Assembly (NCBI GenBank): GCA_035192965.1
Contig: CP136571.1
Span: forward strand, 4,025,666 to 4,089,665
Length of the DNA: 64,000 bases
DNA from: Fuscovulum sp.
Lineage (GTDB): Bacteria; Pseudomonadota; Alphaproteobacteria; Rhodobacterales; Rhodobacteraceae
Direction: 5' to 3'
Below are positions 16,882 through 25,756 of this stretch, in pieces (position 1 is the stretch's first letter; the number at the start of each line of letters is the position of its first letter). A program made the position numbers and the translations under genes. Below the pieces are notes generated by a model that did no database searches, had not been told where the DNA came from, and saw only the letters and a list, made by a program, of their open reading frames with translations.

Positions 16882-18462
16882 TCAGGCGGCGGCGTTTACC
16901 AACATGACGCGCATCATGACCTGAGCCTCATGCGCTTTCAACACACGCCTTGCAGTCGGCCCATAACCTTTGCCGGTCCGGGCATCCAATTCGGGAAAAA
17001 TCGCAAGGATTTCGTCAAGCGCATCCTGCTCAAGGCCCCCCAATGCCTGCACCCCAAGAAACAGGCTCTCGGTCGCAAGGCCCTCCGCCCAGATCACCTG
17101 ATGCCGGTCAAACAGCAGATGCAGATACTCCACCTCGCCCCCCGGCAGGCGCCGAATGGTCGTGTCATTGACCAGATGCTTCGCCGCGACCAGAACCTCC
17201 GACGCGCCGAACAGCATCTCGGCCATGCTGCCCTGCACCAACACCCGATGCTCTGGCGACAGGCGCAGCGCGCCATGCCCGCCCAGCGCCCCCGCAGCAA
17301 AACCAATCGGCGCAAAGGCCCCCTTGGCCGCCACCCGCCGCCGCCCAACCCAGCGCAGGGGCTGCGCCCCCTCATCCCGCGTCAACACCAGATCGCCGGG
17401 ACGCAAATCCTCAACCGCGATGGCCCCGTCCAGCGTGGCGATCCGCGTCCCCGCCACGAAACAGGGCACCATCGCCAGCGTCACCATGCCGACATCGGTC
17501 CCGCCCTGCCCGTTCGATATCGTATAGGTGAAACTCTGCGTCTCCACCGTGCCATTGGACACGGCAGTAAATGTGCCATTGGCGTTCAGCGTGATCTGCT
17601 CACCCGACGCCAGCGTGATCGTCTGCCCGGCCACCACGGGCTGGCCATTCACATGGGTGATCACCAAGGTCCCGACCGTGGTCGTGTCATTGTCCAGCAC
17701 CCGCAGGATGCGTGTCCCGTTCGGCCCCATGGTTTCCGTATCATCCGCCGCGATGATCGCCGTCTGGATCGAATCCGCTGCAATCAGCAGATTGGAATCA
17801 AAGGCCGCATCCCCCACATCCGCGATTCCGATGCGGATCGTATTCGGCACCCCCGCCGTGACCGGAATCGACAGCGACAGCGTCACCGTAAATCCGTCCA
17901 TTTCGGTGTTGAAGGCGTCCGTCTGGTTGTCGATGAACAGGTTCTGCTGCGTCGCCCCGTTGATGTTGTTCACACTGGCCGTGCCGCCATTCACCGTCAT
18001 CGGCACCGACACACCATTCACCCAGACGCCCACCACATCGTTGAAACTGCTGTTGATGTATTCCGGGTACTCCTCAGACCCGAAAACAAAGCGCATCGTC
18101 ATCATGCTGCCCGAAGGCGTAAAGCTCACCTCCAGAAACGACGCATCAAAACTGCCCGCCCCGGCCAGCGCGTTGAACAGCGGGTCATTGTTCGGCCCCG
18201 TCGTATCCGTTGTCGTTCCCGCCGCGCGGTTCGGATCACCGCTCGACTGCGTGAAATCCGCCACCCGCCCGGTGGACAGGATCACCCCGGTGTCGGAAGG
18301 CACTACACCCGGCGCAAGCTGCCCGTTGGAATAGATCGCGCTCGCGGCCGGATCACCCGTATAGGTGGCGCTGTGGACAATCACGCCGTCGCCAAAGATC
18401 GCCTCGGCCATCTGCAAGGCAGAGGCGGCCGTGTTATAGGTCAGTTCTGCACCCGTCGCCAT
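16882..18462 (-). CDS. Choice-of-anchor L plus Hint-domain protein (second paralog)
   Basis: A 526-residue paralog of the product of 13836-15392 with the same layout. The anchor-L-type region contains GVILSTGRVADFTQSS, VFGSEEYPEYINSSFNDVVGVW and NTEMDGFTVTLSL. A linker Ig-like segment follows (DDTETMGPNGTRILRVLDND). A Hint domain begins at Cys334 (CFVAGTRIATLDGAI) and carries block-B LSPEHRVLV. No Sec signal peptide is visible. I placed the start at the ATG at 18462 by analogy with the paralog; a GTG at 18489 adds nine residues. It is followed directly by the third Hint gene. Confidence 0.85.
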   Translation of the reverse strand: MATGAELTYNTAASALQMAEAIFGDGVIVHSATYTGDPAASAIYSNGQLAPGVVPSDTGVILSTGRVADFTQSSGDPNRAAGTTTDTTGPNNDPLFNALAGAGSFDASFLEVSFTPSGSMMTMRFVFGSEEYPEYINSSFNDVVGVWVNGVSVPMTVNGGTASVNNINGATQQNLFIDNQTDAFNTEMDGFTVTLSLSIPVTAGVPNTIRIGIADVGDAAFDSNLLIAADSIQTAIIAADDTETMGPNGTRILRVLDNDTTTVGTLVITHVNGQPVVAGQTITLASGEQITLNANGTFTAVSNGTVETQSFTYTISNGQGGTDVGMVTLAMVPCFVAGTRIATLDGAIAVEDLRPGDLVLTRDEGAQPLRWVGRRRVAAKGAFAPIGFAAGALGGHGALRLSPEHRVLVQGSMAEMLFGASEVLVAAKHLVNDTTIRRLPGGEVEYLHLLFDRHQVIWAEGLATESLFLGVQALGGLEQDALDEILAIFPELDARTGKGYGPTARRVLKAHEAQVMMRVMLVNAAA

Positions 18463-18500
18463 GGTCGGACATCCGATCTGGTCCCACACTGGGCGGGATT

Positions 18501-18516
18501 GTTAACTTTCATTAAC
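18501..18516 (-). promoter_or_regulatory. Paired TTAA motif upstream of the second Hint gene
   Basis: On the minus strand it reads GTTAATGAAAGTTAAC, 39-54 bases before the ATG. Only four positions of the 16 differ from the element before the first Hint gene, at almost the same distance from the start. CtrA-like, with a six-base instead of seven-base spacer. Confidence 0.45.
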
Positions 18517-18688
18517 CTTATGCTCGGCAAATCGTCCAAAAGTTTGGCCCATTCCGCGCAGAAGTCTGTCCCGCCCCCGCCAAACCGGTCACGGTCTGGC
18601 CCGGCAGGCCCCAAATCCACCACGGCACAGGCAGTTGCAGCCCCCGGCAGCGCGCGCTATCCCCATGGCACCGCCTGAAAGGACCGCC

Positions 18689-19834
18689 ATGCCGACCGAT
18701 CCCGTCGCCCTGACCGCCGCCCTGATCCGCTGCCCCTCGGTGACCCCGGTCGAAGGTGGCGCGCTCGTCCTGCTCGAAGACCTGCTCAGCAAGGCAGGCT
18801 TTACCTGCACGCGGGTTGACAGGAACGGCACCGCCAACCTCTACGCCCGCTGGGGCACGCGCGGCGCGAACCGCAGCTTCGGCTTTAACGGCCATACCGA
18901 TGTCGTCCCCGTGGGCGACCGCGCCGCCTGGACGCAAGACCCGTTCGGTGCAGCGGTGATCGACGGCTGGATGTATGGGCGCGGCGCGACCGACATGAAA
19001 TCCGGCGTCGCCGCCTTCGCCGCCGCCGCCATCGACTTTGTCCACGACACCCCGCCCGATGGCGCGGTGATCCTGGCCATCACGGGCGATGAAGAGGGCG
19101 ACGCCACCGATGGCACCGTCGCACTTCTCGACTGGATGGCGCAAAGCGGCGAACGGATGACCCACTGCCTTGTCGGCGAACCCACCTGCCCCGATCACAT
19201 GGGCCAGATGATGAAAATTGGCCGTCGCGGCTCGCTCACCGCATGGTTCACGGCAACGGGCGTGCAAGGCCATTCCGCCTATCCCCACCGCGCCAAGAAC
19301 CCCATGCGCGCGCTGACCACGCTCCTGTCCCGCCTGCCCGATCAGCTGGATGACGGCACGGGTCATTTCGACCCCTCCACCCTGCAAATCACCACCATCG
19401 ATTGCGGCAATCCGGCCAACAACGTGATCCCCGCCAAAGGCAGCGCCACCGTCAACATCCGCTTCAACGATGCCCATACAGGCGAAGCCGTCGCCGCATG
19501 GCTGCGGGCCGAGGCGGCAAAGGTCGAACAGGAAACCGGCGTCACCATCGCCACGCGCATCCAGATTTCCGGCGAAAGCTTCCTCACCCCGCCGGGTGAC
19601 CTGTCAGCCCTGATCTCCCGCGCGGTTCAGGCGGAAACCGGGGTTACCCCGGAACTCAGCACCACCGGCGGCACCTCGGATGCGCGCTTCGTGAAAGATC
19701 ACTGCCCCGTGGTCGAATTCGGCCTTGTCGGAAAGACCATGCATCAGGTCGATGAACGGGTCGAGGTCGCACAGATCCACCAGCTCAAATCCATCTACAC
19801 GCGCATCCTGCGCGACTATTTCGCCCAGAACTGA
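18689..19834 (+). CDS. dapE: Succinyl-diaminopimelate desuccinylase
   Basis: Zinc-dependent M20-family hydrolase removing succinate from N-succinyl-LL-diaminopimelate. The 381-residue product shows the metal and catalytic motifs SFGFNGHTDVVPVGD, GRGATDMKSG, ITGDEEGDATDGT (catalytic Glu pair) and the dimerisation domain (GHSAYPHRAKNPM). The C-terminal metal ligand lies in GLVGKTMHQVDERV. The ATG at 18689 follows GAAAGGA. With dapD it supplies two steps of the same pathway; the Hint cluster separates them. Confidence 0.96.
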   Translation: MPTDPVALTAALIRCPSVTPVEGGALVLLEDLLSKAGFTCTRVDRNGTANLYARWGTRGANRSFGFNGHTDVVPVGDRAAWTQDPFGAAVIDGWMYGRGATDMKSGVAAFAAAAIDFVHDTPPDGAVILAITGDEEGDATDGTVALLDWMAQSGERMTHCLVGEPTCPDHMGQMMKIGRRGSLTAWFTATGVQGHSAYPHRAKNPMRALTTLLSRLPDQLDDGTGHFDPSTLQITTIDCGNPANNVIPAKGSATVNIRFNDAHTGEAVAAWLRAEAAKVEQETGVTIATRIQISGESFLTPPGDLSALISRAVQAETGVTPELSTTGGTSDARFVKDHCPVVEFGLVGKTMHQVDERVEVAQIHQLKSIYTRILRDYFAQN

Positions 19835-19847
19835 CCCAGACCTGACC

Positions 19848-20267
19848 ATGACCCTGCTCATCCAGCCGACCCGTGACATCGCCACCTGCCGCAGCCTCCG
19901 CCGCATCGTCTTTATCGAAGAACAGGGCGTCCCCGAGGCGGATGAGGTCGACGACAAGGACGACACCGCACTCCATCTGCTGGCGACCGCCAGCGGCACC
20001 CCCGTTGGTTCTGCCCGCCTGCTGATCGCAGGGGATATGGGCAAGATCGGCCGCGTTTGCGTGCTGAAATCCCATCGCGGCACCGGCCTTGGCGCAGCGC
20101 TCATCCGCGCCGCCATCACCGAACTGCGCGGCCTTGGCCTGACCACCGCCAAACTCGGCGCGCAAACCCACGCCATCGGCTTTTACGAACGCTTGGGCTT
20201 CACCGCCACCGGCCCCGAATACATGGACGCCGGCATCCCCCACCGCGACATGATCCTCGCCCTGTGA
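19848..20267 (+). CDS. GNAT-family N-acetyltransferase
   Basis: A 139-residue single-domain GNAT enzyme. The acetyl-CoA loop is visible as VCVLKSHRGTGLGAALIRAAI (R/QxxGxG/A), followed by LGAQTHAIGFYERLGFTATGPEYMDAGIPHRDM. This ending is like the ElaA/YjcF subgroup. The substrate is unknown. The start lies 13 bases after the dapE stop, so co-transcription with dapE is likely. The frame is open upstream inside dapE but that part is a shadow. Confidence 0.88.
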   Translation: MTLLIQPTRDIATCRSLRRIVFIEEQGVPEADEVDDKDDTALHLLATASGTPVGSARLLIAGDMGKIGRVCVLKSHRGTGLGAALIRAAITELRGLGLTTAKLGAQTHAIGFYERLGFTATGPEYMDAGIPHRDMILAL

Positions 20268-20574
20268 TCCAGCGGAGCGCGCCCCGCAAGCGGGCCGCGC
20301 AAGCCTTTTCTGTCGTCGGCGCATCCGCGCCTCCTCCGGTGTCAGGGGACGCACGCGTCCCCTCTTGGCCGTTCCGGCCAATTCACCCCTTGTGGATATT
20401 TGAAAACAGGTGAAAGCCGCTTCATCCGTTCCAGAACAGCCACGGGGATCGGCCCCTGTGTTCGCCACCGGTTCAGGAACCGCTGGCTGGCGGAGCAAAC
20501 AGCCCCCGCGTGCAGGGCCGGGAGCGACACCCGAAGCAATGGCCTTTCCGCACAACCCGTGCTAGGGCAATCCC
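20268..20574. other. Intergenic region between the GNAT gene and rnr
   Basis: 307 bases. It holds a hairpin GGGGACG-CACG-CGTCCCC near 20345-20362 and a reverse-strand degenerate copy of the dispersed repeat (20377-20415). A GTTC-N7-GTTC match lies at 20460-20474, which I judge likely to be chance. No gene was seen. Confidence 0.6.
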
Positions 20575-22833
20575 ATGCAGGATATCCCCACCAAAGCCCA
20601 GATTCTCCAGTGGATCGCCGAAAATCCCGGTCTTTCCGCCAAGCGCGACATTGCCAAAGCCTTCAACATCAAGGGCGCGGCGCGGATCGACCTGAAGCGC
20701 GTCCTGCGCGAATTGGAAGACGAAGGCGCGCTCACCAAAAAGGCCCGCACCTATCGCGACCCCGATGCCCTGCCCCCTGTCACCCTGCTGACCGCGCTGC
20801 CGCCCGATGGTCAGGGCGATGTCTTCCTGCGCCCGATGGAATGGCAGGGCGAGGCCGAGGATGCCCCCCGCATCCTGTTCATCCCCAAGAAGGGCGATCC
20901 CGCCCTTGGCGCGGGTGACCGCATCCTTGCCCGCCTGTCCAAGGTCGATCTCGACGACTGGCAGTATGAGGCGCGTCTGATCCGCCGCCTTGGCACCAAC
21001 CCGATCAAACTGCTGGGCATCTTCCGCCAGAACGCCGAAGGAGGCCGCATCATCGGCATCGACAAAGGCGCCGACAAGGAATGGATGGTCGGCCGCGACG
21101 ACACACTCGACGCCCGCGATGGCGAATTGGTCGAGGCGGAACAGTCCGGCCCCAAGCGCATGGGCCTGCCCCGCGCCCGCATCGTGGCCCGTCTGGGCGA
21201 TCCGGCGGGGCCAAAGGCCGTCTCGCTCATCGCCATCCACCAGCACGGCATCCCCGACCGTTTCCCCGATCCCGTGATTGCAGCAGCCGAGGCCGCAAAA
21301 CCCGCCCCGATGGCAGGCCGCGAAGACCTGCGCGATCTGCCACTGGTGACCATCGACCCGTCTGACGCCCGCGACCATGACGATGCCGTCTATGCCGAGG
21401 CCGATACCGACAGCCACAATCCCGGCGGGTTCATCGTCTGGGTCGCCATCGCCGATGTAGCCCATTACGTCCGCCCCAGCAGCCCGCTGGACCGTGAGGC
21501 GCGCAAGCGCGGCAATTCCACCTATTTCCCCGACCGCGTGGTTCCCATGCTGCCCGATGTCCTGTCGGGTGATCTCTGTTCCCTGCACGAAGGCGTGGAC
21601 CGCCCCTGTATCGCCGTCCGCCTGAAGCTGGATGCCGAAGGCCAGAAGATCAGCCACCGCTTTGTGCGCGGCATGATGCGCTCTGCCGCCTCTCTGCATT
21701 ATGGTGAGGTGCAGGAGGCCGCCGATGGCCGCCCCAACGCCCGCACCGCCCCCCTCATGGACCGGGTAATCACGCCGCTTTACGCCGCCTACGCAGTGGC
21801 CACCAAAGCCCGCCATCTGCGCCAGCCGCTGGATCTGGACCTGCCCGAACGCAAGATCGTGCTGTCGGACGAAGGCAAGGTCCTGTCGGTCGCCTATCGC
21901 GACCGGTTCGACGCGCATAAGCTGATCGAGGAATTCATGATCCTCGCCAATGTCGCCGCGGCCGAGGAACTGACCCGGCTCAAGCGCCCGCTCCTGTTCC
22001 GCGTCCATGAAGAACCCAGCCCCGAGAAACTGGACGCCCTGCGCGAAGTGGCCGAAGCGTCGGGTTTCACCCTTGCCAAAGGGCAGGTCCTGAAAACCGC
22101 GCACCTCAACCGCCTGCTGGCACAGGCGCAGGGGACGGAATTTGATGAGCTGATGAACATCACCACCCTGCGGTCCATGACGCAGGCCTATTACCACCCG
22201 CAGAATTTTGGCCATTTCGGCCTGTCGCTGCGGTCTTATGCCCATTTCACCTCGCCCATCCGTCGTTATTCCGATCTCATCGTTCACCGCGCCCTAATCT
22301 CTGGGCATGGCTGGGGCGATGACGGGCTGTCGGCACAGGATATCGAGGTGCTGGAAGAAACCGCGAAGCTGATCTCCGATGCCGAACGCCGCTCCATGAT
22401 GGCCGAACGCGATACCAATGACCGCTACCTCGCCGCCTATCTGGCCGATCGCGTGGGCAATGAATTTGCAGGCCGCATCTCGGGCGTGCAGCGCTTTGGG
22501 CTGTTCGTGAAGCTGGATGAAACGGGGGCCGATGGGTTGATCCCCATCCGCGATGTGGGGCGCGAATTCTTTCACTATGACGATCAGACCCAAACCCTGA
22601 TGGGGGCCGATACCGGCCTGACGCTGGGCATCGGTCAACGCGTCACCGTCCGGCTGGCCGAGGCGATCCCCGTGACGGGCGGTCTGGTGCTGGAACTGCT
22701 GTCGCTTGACGGCGCAGCCCTGCCGCGCAGCCCGAACACCGGGCGCAAAGGCCGCTTTGCCCCGCGCAAACCGGGGCCGTTTGCGGCGCGCGAGGCAAAG
22801 ACCAAACGCAAGGTCATCCGCAAACGCCGCTAG
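20575..22833 (+). CDS. rnr: Ribonuclease R
   Basis: Processive 3'-5' exoribonuclease of the RNB family that degrades structured RNA. The 752-residue product has an N-terminal winged-helix region (TKAQILQWIAENPGLSAKRDIAKAF), cold-shock domains, and the RNB catalytic motif TIDPSDARDHDDAVYAE with the metal-binding Asp cluster near residue 265. HFTSPIRRYSDLIVHRAL, a C-terminal S1 domain (GRISGVQRFGLFVKLDETGADGLIP) and a basic tail follow. The start is the ATG at 20575; no strong ribosome-binding site is visible. Confidence 0.96.
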   Translation: MQDIPTKAQILQWIAENPGLSAKRDIAKAFNIKGAARIDLKRVLRELEDEGALTKKARTYRDPDALPPVTLLTALPPDGQGDVFLRPMEWQGEAEDAPRILFIPKKGDPALGAGDRILARLSKVDLDDWQYEARLIRRLGTNPIKLLGIFRQNAEGGRIIGIDKGADKEWMVGRDDTLDARDGELVEAEQSGPKRMGLPRARIVARLGDPAGPKAVSLIAIHQHGIPDRFPDPVIAAAEAAKPAPMAGREDLRDLPLVTIDPSDARDHDDAVYAEADTDSHNPGGFIVWVAIADVAHYVRPSSPLDREARKRGNSTYFPDRVVPMLPDVLSGDLCSLHEGVDRPCIAVRLKLDAEGQKISHRFVRGMMRSAASLHYGEVQEAADGRPNARTAPLMDRVITPLYAAYAVATKARHLRQPLDLDLPERKIVLSDEGKVLSVAYRDRFDAHKLIEEFMILANVAAAEELTRLKRPLLFRVHEEPSPEKLDALREVAEASGFTLAKGQVLKTAHLNRLLAQAQGTEFDELMNITTLRSMTQAYYHPQNFGHFGLSLRSYAHFTSPIRRYSDLIVHRALISGHGWGDDGLSAQDIEVLEETAKLISDAERRSMMAERDTNDRYLAAYLADRVGNEFAGRISGVQRFGLFVKLDETGADGLIPIRDVGREFFHYDDQTQTLMGADTGLTLGIGQRVTVRLAEAIPVTGGLVLELLSLDGAALPRSPNTGRKGRFAPRKPGPFAAREAKTKRKVIRKRR

Positions 22834-22938
22834 GGGCGGCAGAACTTCGCCCGCCCGGCCCTGCCGCGCCTTTGCCAGCCCCCCCGCCCTGCGCTACACT
22901 CCGGCGCAATCTACAAGATCAAACAGGCAGGTGGTCCC

Positions 22939-24189
22939 ATGCGCGTGCGGCAGTTCGCCCTTCTTTCTGCGGTTCTGCCGCTGCCCGCCCTTGCAGAACC
23001 CGCCCCCATCGCGCCACTCTCCGCCCAAACCCAGACTGCCGCCGGGGGACAGACCGTGCCTGCAACCAAGACTGACGGCCTGCGCGATTGGATCGCCGCC
23101 TTCCGCCCCCGCGCACTGGCCGCAGGCATCACCCCCGCCACGCTGGACCGGGCCTTTCAGGATGTCACCTACAATGCCGATGTGATCGAGAAAGACCGCA
23201 ATCAGGCCGAATTCACCCGTGCGCTCTGGGATTACCTCGACAGCGCAGTCTCGGACGCGCGTGTCACCAACGGCATTGCCGCCCTGCGCGCCAATGCCCC
23301 CCTGTTGGACAGGATCGAGGCCACCTATGGCGTGCCGAAAGAGGTGGTCGTCGCCGTCTGGGGGCTGGAGTCGAGCTTTGGTGCCAATCGCGGCGATGTC
23401 CCCGTGATCGGGGCGCTGGCGACACTTGCCCATGACGGCCGCCGTGGCCCGTTCTTTGAGGCGCAGTTGATCGACGCGCTCCGCATCCTGCAATCCGGCG
23501 ATGTGGACCCCGACAGTTTCACCGGCAGTTGGGCCGGGGCGATGGGGCATACGCAATTCATCCCCTCCAGCTATCAATCCTTTGCGGTGGATTTCAACGG
23601 CGACGGGCGGCGCGACATCTGGTCGGATGATCCCACCGATGCGCTGGCCTCAACCGCCGCCTATCTGGCGAAGTCTGGCTGGACGAAAGGACAACCCTGG
23701 GGGATCGAGGTTACCCTTCCCCCCGGCTTTGATTACGAACAGGCGGGCAAGATCACCCCCCAGCCCACCGCCGATTGGGTCGCCCTCGGCCTGCGCAGCG
23801 CCGATGGCGGCCCGCTGCCCGATCACGGCCCGGCCTCCGTCCTGCTGCCCGGCGGGGCGCGCGGCGCGGCCTTCCTGATCTATCCCAACTTCCGCGCGAT
23901 CGAGCGCTACAACACCGCCGACGCCTATGTGATCGCCATCGGCCATCTGTCAGACCGCCTGAAAGGTGGCCCCCCGATCCGCGCCACATGGCCCCGCGAC
24001 CTGCGTGCCCTGACCGGCGAGGAACGGCGCGAACTGCAAGAGCGCCTCACCGCGGCAGGCCATGACACACGCGGCGTCGACGGCAAGATCGGCCCCAACA
24101 CCATCGCCGCCATCCGCGCCTTTCAACGAACTGTCGGTCTGGTGCCGGATGGGTTTGCCAGTATCGATATTCTGGACCGCCTGCGCTGA
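22939..24189 (+). CDS. Lytic murein transglycosylase, MltB type, with peptidoglycan-binding domain
   Basis: Predicted periplasmic enzyme that cleaves glycan strands of peptidoglycan. The 416-residue product has a Sec signal (RQFALLSAVLPLPALAEPA), an SLT_2 catalytic domain with the active-site Glu in VVVAVWGLESSFGANRGDVP (near residue 152), SWAGAMGHTQFIPSSY and AVDFNGDGRRDIWSDDPTDALASTAAYL, and a C-terminal PG_binding_1 domain (TAAGHDTRGVDGKIGPNTIAAIRAFQ). It lacks a lipobox, so it is likely soluble, unlike lipoprotein MltB. Confidence 0.93.
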   Translation: MRVRQFALLSAVLPLPALAEPAPIAPLSAQTQTAAGGQTVPATKTDGLRDWIAAFRPRALAAGITPATLDRAFQDVTYNADVIEKDRNQAEFTRALWDYLDSAVSDARVTNGIAALRANAPLLDRIEATYGVPKEVVVAVWGLESSFGANRGDVPVIGALATLAHDGRRGPFFEAQLIDALRILQSGDVDPDSFTGSWAGAMGHTQFIPSSYQSFAVDFNGDGRRDIWSDDPTDALASTAAYLAKSGWTKGQPWGIEVTLPPGFDYEQAGKITPQPTADWVALGLRSADGGPLPDHGPASVLLPGGARGAAFLIYPNFRAIERYNTADAYVIAIGHLSDRLKGGPPIRATWPRDLRALTGEERRELQERLTAAGHDTRGVDGKIGPNTIAAIRAFQRTVGLVPDGFASIDILDRLR

Positions 24190-24205
24190 ACGTCACTGGT
24201 GCAAA

Positions 24206-24270
24206 GGGGGGCTGTCTGCCCCCCTCGGCGCTGCGCGCCTCACCCCCCGAGGATATTTGCCGCAGAGAAG
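24206..24270 (-). repeat. Dispersed terminator repeat, copy C (reverse)
   Basis: Read on the minus strand it carries CAAATATCCTCGGGGGG, then GC-rich arms and GGGGGGCAGACAGCCCCC. It sits between the convergent ends of the transglycosylase and YcaQ genes, where a bidirectional terminator is expected. Confidence 0.65.
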
Positions 24271-24299
24271 ATAGAGCCGCAGCAAGAAACGGGCGGTGA

Positions 24300-25505
24300 C
24301 TAGGGCTGTGCCTGCGGCGCGCGCAGCCACCCCTCGGCCCAATCCACCCTCTCGCAGCCCGCAAAAGCCGCCAACCGGTCCAGTTCCGCCTCCAGCTTGG
24401 CGATCCGCCCCTTGCCGAACACCACCCCCGGTTCTGGCCACAGCGCGCGCACCGCAAGCACGCCGTCGCGCCGCTTCACATCTACACGCCCCACCAGCCG
24501 CGCCCCTTCCAGAAGCGGGAACACGTAATAGCCAAACACCCGCTTCGGTTCCGGCACGAACACCTCGATCCGGTAGCGGAAGCCGAACAGGAACTCTGCC
24601 CGCGCCCGATCCCGCAGCGCCGGATCAAAGGGCGACAGCACCCGCAGCCGCGCCGGAGGTTCCTGCGGCGTCACCCCCACCACGCCCGGCACCGCATAGC
24701 ACCGCTTGCGCGCGCCCAAGGCCCCCTCGACCTCCACCTCCTCCACCCGACCCGCCCGCAGCGCCATCGCCAGCCAGTCCCGCACCTCTTCCACGGTGAT
24801 CGCGTTCCAATAGGCCTGCACCTCGCGCGCTGTCGCAAACCCCAACCGCTCCAGGGCCGAGGCGCAGGCCCAATCCACCAGCGCCGCCTCCTCGACCTCC
24901 ACCGCCCGCAGCGCAGCGGGGATCACCCGTTCCGTCAGGTCATAGACCTTGCGAAACCCCTCGCGCCGGGTGATCGCCAGATGCCCCGTCCGCCACAGCC
25001 ATTCCAGCGCGGTCTTCGACGGGTGCCAGTCCCACCAGCCGCCCTTGCCGCGCACTTCGCCCTCGCCCACCTCGGCGCTTTTCACCGGGCCATCCCGCGC
25101 GATCCGGTTCAGGATGGTGCTGAACTGCGCCTCATACCCGTCGCGGAACCAGCGCTGCCAATTCCCCCGCAGCCGGTCTTCATCCCGCGCGAAGCGGTGC
25201 CGCCAGTAGGGCCAGACCTCCACCGGCAGGATCGACGCGTCATGCGTCCAATGTTCCCACAGCGCGCGGTCCCGCTCGACCAGCCCGGCCAGCGCAGGCG
25301 GCCGATACGCCTGCCGCCGCGCCCACAGGATCATGTCATGCGCCCGCGCCACAGTGTTGATGCTGTCGACCTGAACAAAGCCGATCCGCCCCACCAAACC
25401 CGCCAAACCCGCCCCCGACGCCGCACCCACGGGCGGCTCGGCCAGCGCGTGGCGGTCCAGAAACACCCGTCGGGCAAGGTCGTTGGGGATCAGGGGCACA
25501 GGCAT
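24300..25505 (-). CDS. YcaQ/AlkZ-family winged-helix DNA glycosylase
   Basis: A 401-residue member of the HTH_42 glycosylase family; E. coli YcaQ unhooks interstrand crosslinks and Streptomyces AlkZ excises bulky alkylation adducts. The catalytic motif region reads GFVQVDSINTVARAHDMILWAR (Q-x-D, as in YcaQ rather than Q-x-Q of AlkZ). Other features are LWEHWTHDASILPVEVWPYWRHR and the C-terminal FGYRYRIEVFVPEPKR and FPLLEGARLVGRVDVKR segments. The ATG at 25505 was chosen over a longer frame because the extension is Gly-rich and atypical. Confidence 0.88.
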   Translation of the reverse strand: MPVPLIPNDLARRVFLDRHALAEPPVGAASGAGLAGLVGRIGFVQVDSINTVARAHDMILWARRQAYRPPALAGLVERDRALWEHWTHDASILPVEVWPYWRHRFARDEDRLRGNWQRWFRDGYEAQFSTILNRIARDGPVKSAEVGEGEVRGKGGWWDWHPSKTALEWLWRTGHLAITRREGFRKVYDLTERVIPAALRAVEVEEAALVDWACASALERLGFATAREVQAYWNAITVEEVRDWLAMALRAGRVEEVEVEGALGARKRCYAVPGVVGVTPQEPPARLRVLSPFDPALRDRARAEFLFGFRYRIEVFVPEPKRVFGYYVFPLLEGARLVGRVDVKRRDGVLAVRALWPEPGVVFGKGRIAKLEAELDRLAAFAGCERVDWAEGWLRAPQAQP

Positions 25506-25756
25506 GCCACAGGCGTAGCAGCCGCCCCCACCCCCCGCAAAGCCCCCCCGCGCGCCATTCCGCAACAATCTGAAAGATAGCGACGAAAATCGTGATCACA
25601 GCGCCCAAGCCAACGGTTGAATCGCCCCGCCAGATGCTTAGTCTCGGTCTGTCCCCAAGCTAACCCGCCAAGGACCGCCGCCTGTTCCCCCGGCAGATGG
25701 CGGACAGCGCGCAGCCATTCCCGACCCCACACCCCCGCCCCAAAGAAGGAGGCCCG

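Noticed and set aside
20460..20474. GTTC-N7-GTTC match (LexA-like) about 100 bases before rnr
   Set aside because: About two chance matches are expected per 64 kb. RNase R is not a known SOS gene, and the site lies far from the start. I regard it as coincidence.
20473..22287. 604-codon minus-strand frame antisense to rnr
   Set aside because: It mirrors the GC-biased codons of rnr, with an over-representation of Gly, Ala, Asp and His and no recognisable motif. A shadow frame.
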